In this document: in pieces, positions 7,201 to 7,486 of the stretch
Numbering within the stretch: position 1 is the stretch's first letter
Layout of the letters: every line of letters starts with the position of its first letter
Assembly: GCA_016845285.1 (NCBI GenBank)
Contig: JAERSX010000569.1
Coordinates: 1-7,486 of the forward strand
DNA: 7,486 nucleotides
Source of the DNA: Deltaproteobacteria bacterium
Lineage (GTDB): Bacteria > Myxococcota_A > UBA796 > UBA2385
Direction of reading: 5' to 3'
The notes under the pieces: generated by a model
Told to the model about the DNA's origin: nothing
The model's input: the letters and a program-made list of their open reading frames with translations, nothing else
Database searches by the model: none
Position numbers and translations under genes: made by a program

Positions 7201-7486
7201 CGAGAAGCCCGCGGTGGCGTCACCCACCGTCTCCGCACCATGACGGCCCTCGGCCACGAGCAACTGGCCGTCGCCGCCAGGCTCGTGCTGCTCGTCTGCG
7301 ATGCACAAGAGGGCCGATGGCCCGGTTGGTTGGACCGACTCCAAGAGGTGGCCACCGCCCTCGCCCGGTCTGGCCAAGCACACGAGGACCTCGCGCTCCT
7401 CGCCGAGATGGCCGCGTCCAATGCATCGAGGATGAGCCGGGAGCGAGAGGCGGCAGCGTCCAGAGCACTGGACCAGGAACAGCGCG
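4222..7486 (+). CDS. Ser/Thr protein kinase - P-loop NTPase - TPR-like repeat protein (3' end outside window)
   Basis: The frame is open from ATG 4222 to the window end, 1088 complete codons with no stop. Residues 6-290 are a Hanks-type kinase with all core residues: glycine loop GKGGMGSV (16-23), Lys47 in VAIK, Glu66 of helix C, HRDLKPAN (149-156), DFG (170-172) and APE (197-199). The GPWTDLYGLGCL stretch (209-220) is typical of bacterial kinase-NTPase fusions. Next comes a P-loop ATPase with Walker A GPAGAGKS (359-366), Walker B VILVLED (476-482), a VLIVLTARSE strand (505-514) and GNPLF (572-576), as in AAA_16/PknK-type proteins. From about 690 onward the chain is helical, with TPR-like pairs clearest at about 890-970. 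No membrane segment is seen, so it is probably a cytoplasmic signalling protein that phosphorylates Ser/Thr. The C-terminal output domain, if any, is missing. It diverges from the hydrolase gene across 201 bases. Confidence 0.93.
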   Translation, partial: MRNIRLGDFRLDVLLGKGGMGSVWRARFEARRNDSRPPARTADVAIKVMTTQRARDPLWRNAFATEIRAVARLRHPNIPMILDFGEVSRSVSLASEGTLATGSPWLAMEMCGGGSLARRARSLEWADTKALLLALLDALAHAHAKGIIHRDLKPANVLFDGPEDIPKLADFGLAVDIQTPSHDPSRDFVVGTPSSMAPEQFDGRTRDFGPWTDLYGLGCLAHRLVCGQHPYALRQIEALREAHRTWPLPRLTPRMSTPPGLEAWVHALLAKDHTQRFQLASDARSALLELDAAPTIAPKGDGWRARSRTRVHPRHPIGLPLFGIRPIPFVGRTSQRDELWRLLRSATSDNGHRVAALIGPAGAGKSRLATWLTETAHERGLASSIRAIHGTDPNEAHGIDAALRNALGTSRLGLRDILDRLTTRWRDRVPLPTMYALARILCTTHDNADPAVVSTEAERHALLQIAIAQESEKRPVILVLEDVHASMDAIRFVETILNTPAPQPVLIVLTARSEDLAVRDLEREALDSLLDSPHATRIAVPPLEPDDANRFVGEMLGFRADLQGRVAQRIQGNPLFAVQLVADWVARGVLVHDAEGYHLKDGSQLPLPKSLRDAWDARLQTFLADRPAHHEVALEAAAILGGPIAEREWVAVCEELQAPPGALRRDLLDEGLAVAHETEWGLVHGMLREALHERAKAAHRWSDLHAACARVLGAISNDQTRLGRHLLASGATEQALPKLMAGLEADMRTGNLARAEETSHQIQRSLSGGEPSVRLVGMTTLHRARLAGLRGRIHAANRELAWCDEHLRPHEHPDLAARAATEAALVAYRAGDLERTIERATAGERLAHAVDEPDLVARCREVRARALTDRADWHAGRDAYEDARRAYTRTQDPLGIATCELGLGWVACSEGNLDLAEAHIRNGLEAAERLGAQSQMGTAFNMLGEVARARGAIEEAAAHYRRALALHDSCGATASATIAELNLSIVLASTDRTREARGGVTHRLRTMTALGHEQLAVAARLVLLVCDAQEGRWPGWLDRLQEVATALARSGQAHEDLALLAEMAASNASRMSREREAAASRALDQEQR

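Noticed and set aside
6208..7383. Open frame of 391 codons on the minus strand
   Set aside because: It is antisense to the repeat part of the kinase gene, with a Gly/Arg/Gln-rich product, no ribosome site and no motif.
1..7486. CRISPR array, tRNA, rRNA or insertion sequence
   Set aside because: No regularly spaced repeats, cloverleaf-like segments, conserved rRNA stretches, transposase motifs or terminal inverted repeats were seen on either strand.

Overview
The window is GC-rich DNA, with strong G/C at third codon positions, from what is most likely a member of the Myxococcota or a close relative. That placement is inference. It rests on the base composition, on a very large Ser/Thr kinase fused to a P-loop NTPase and helical repeats, and on a secreted lipoprotein with an Asp/Thr/Gly-rich linker after its lipobox. 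No rRNA, tRNA, CRISPR array, transposase or integrase is visible.

Layout: (1) Bases 1-711 (+) hold the C-terminal part of a protein that looks like a beta-propeller or WD40-like repeat protein. (2) A short convergent gap (712-768) follows. (3) Bases 2623-769 (-) carry a compact two-gene operon: a 183-residue protein of unknown family, then a patatin-like phospholipase whose predicted start overlaps the first gene by 17 bases. (4) Bases 2624-2922 are a 299-base non-coding stretch with several inverted and direct repeats. It should hold the control region of the patatin operon and the end of the next transcript. (5) Bases 4020-2923 (-) encode an exported lipoprotein of the alpha/beta-hydrolase fold that resembles proline iminopeptidases (family S33). 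(6) Bases 4021-4221 are a divergent control region with three short dyads and a TATACT box. (7) From 4222 (+) to the window end runs a large, incomplete Ser/Thr protein kinase - P-loop NTPase - helical-repeat (TPR-like) protein.

How the genes may work together: only the patatin gene and its small partner look co-transcribed and translationally coupled. The kinase and the lipoprotein hydrolase are divergent and share a 201-base control region, so co-regulation is possible but not shown. The kinase has all the core catalytic residues and a Walker A motif. Its architecture fits a cytoplasmic signal-integrating regulator of the PknK / STAND-like type. A link between this sensor-like protein and the patatin operon, for example in a stress or defence response, is speculation. 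The most credible candidate for something undescribed is the 183-residue protein coupled to the patatin.
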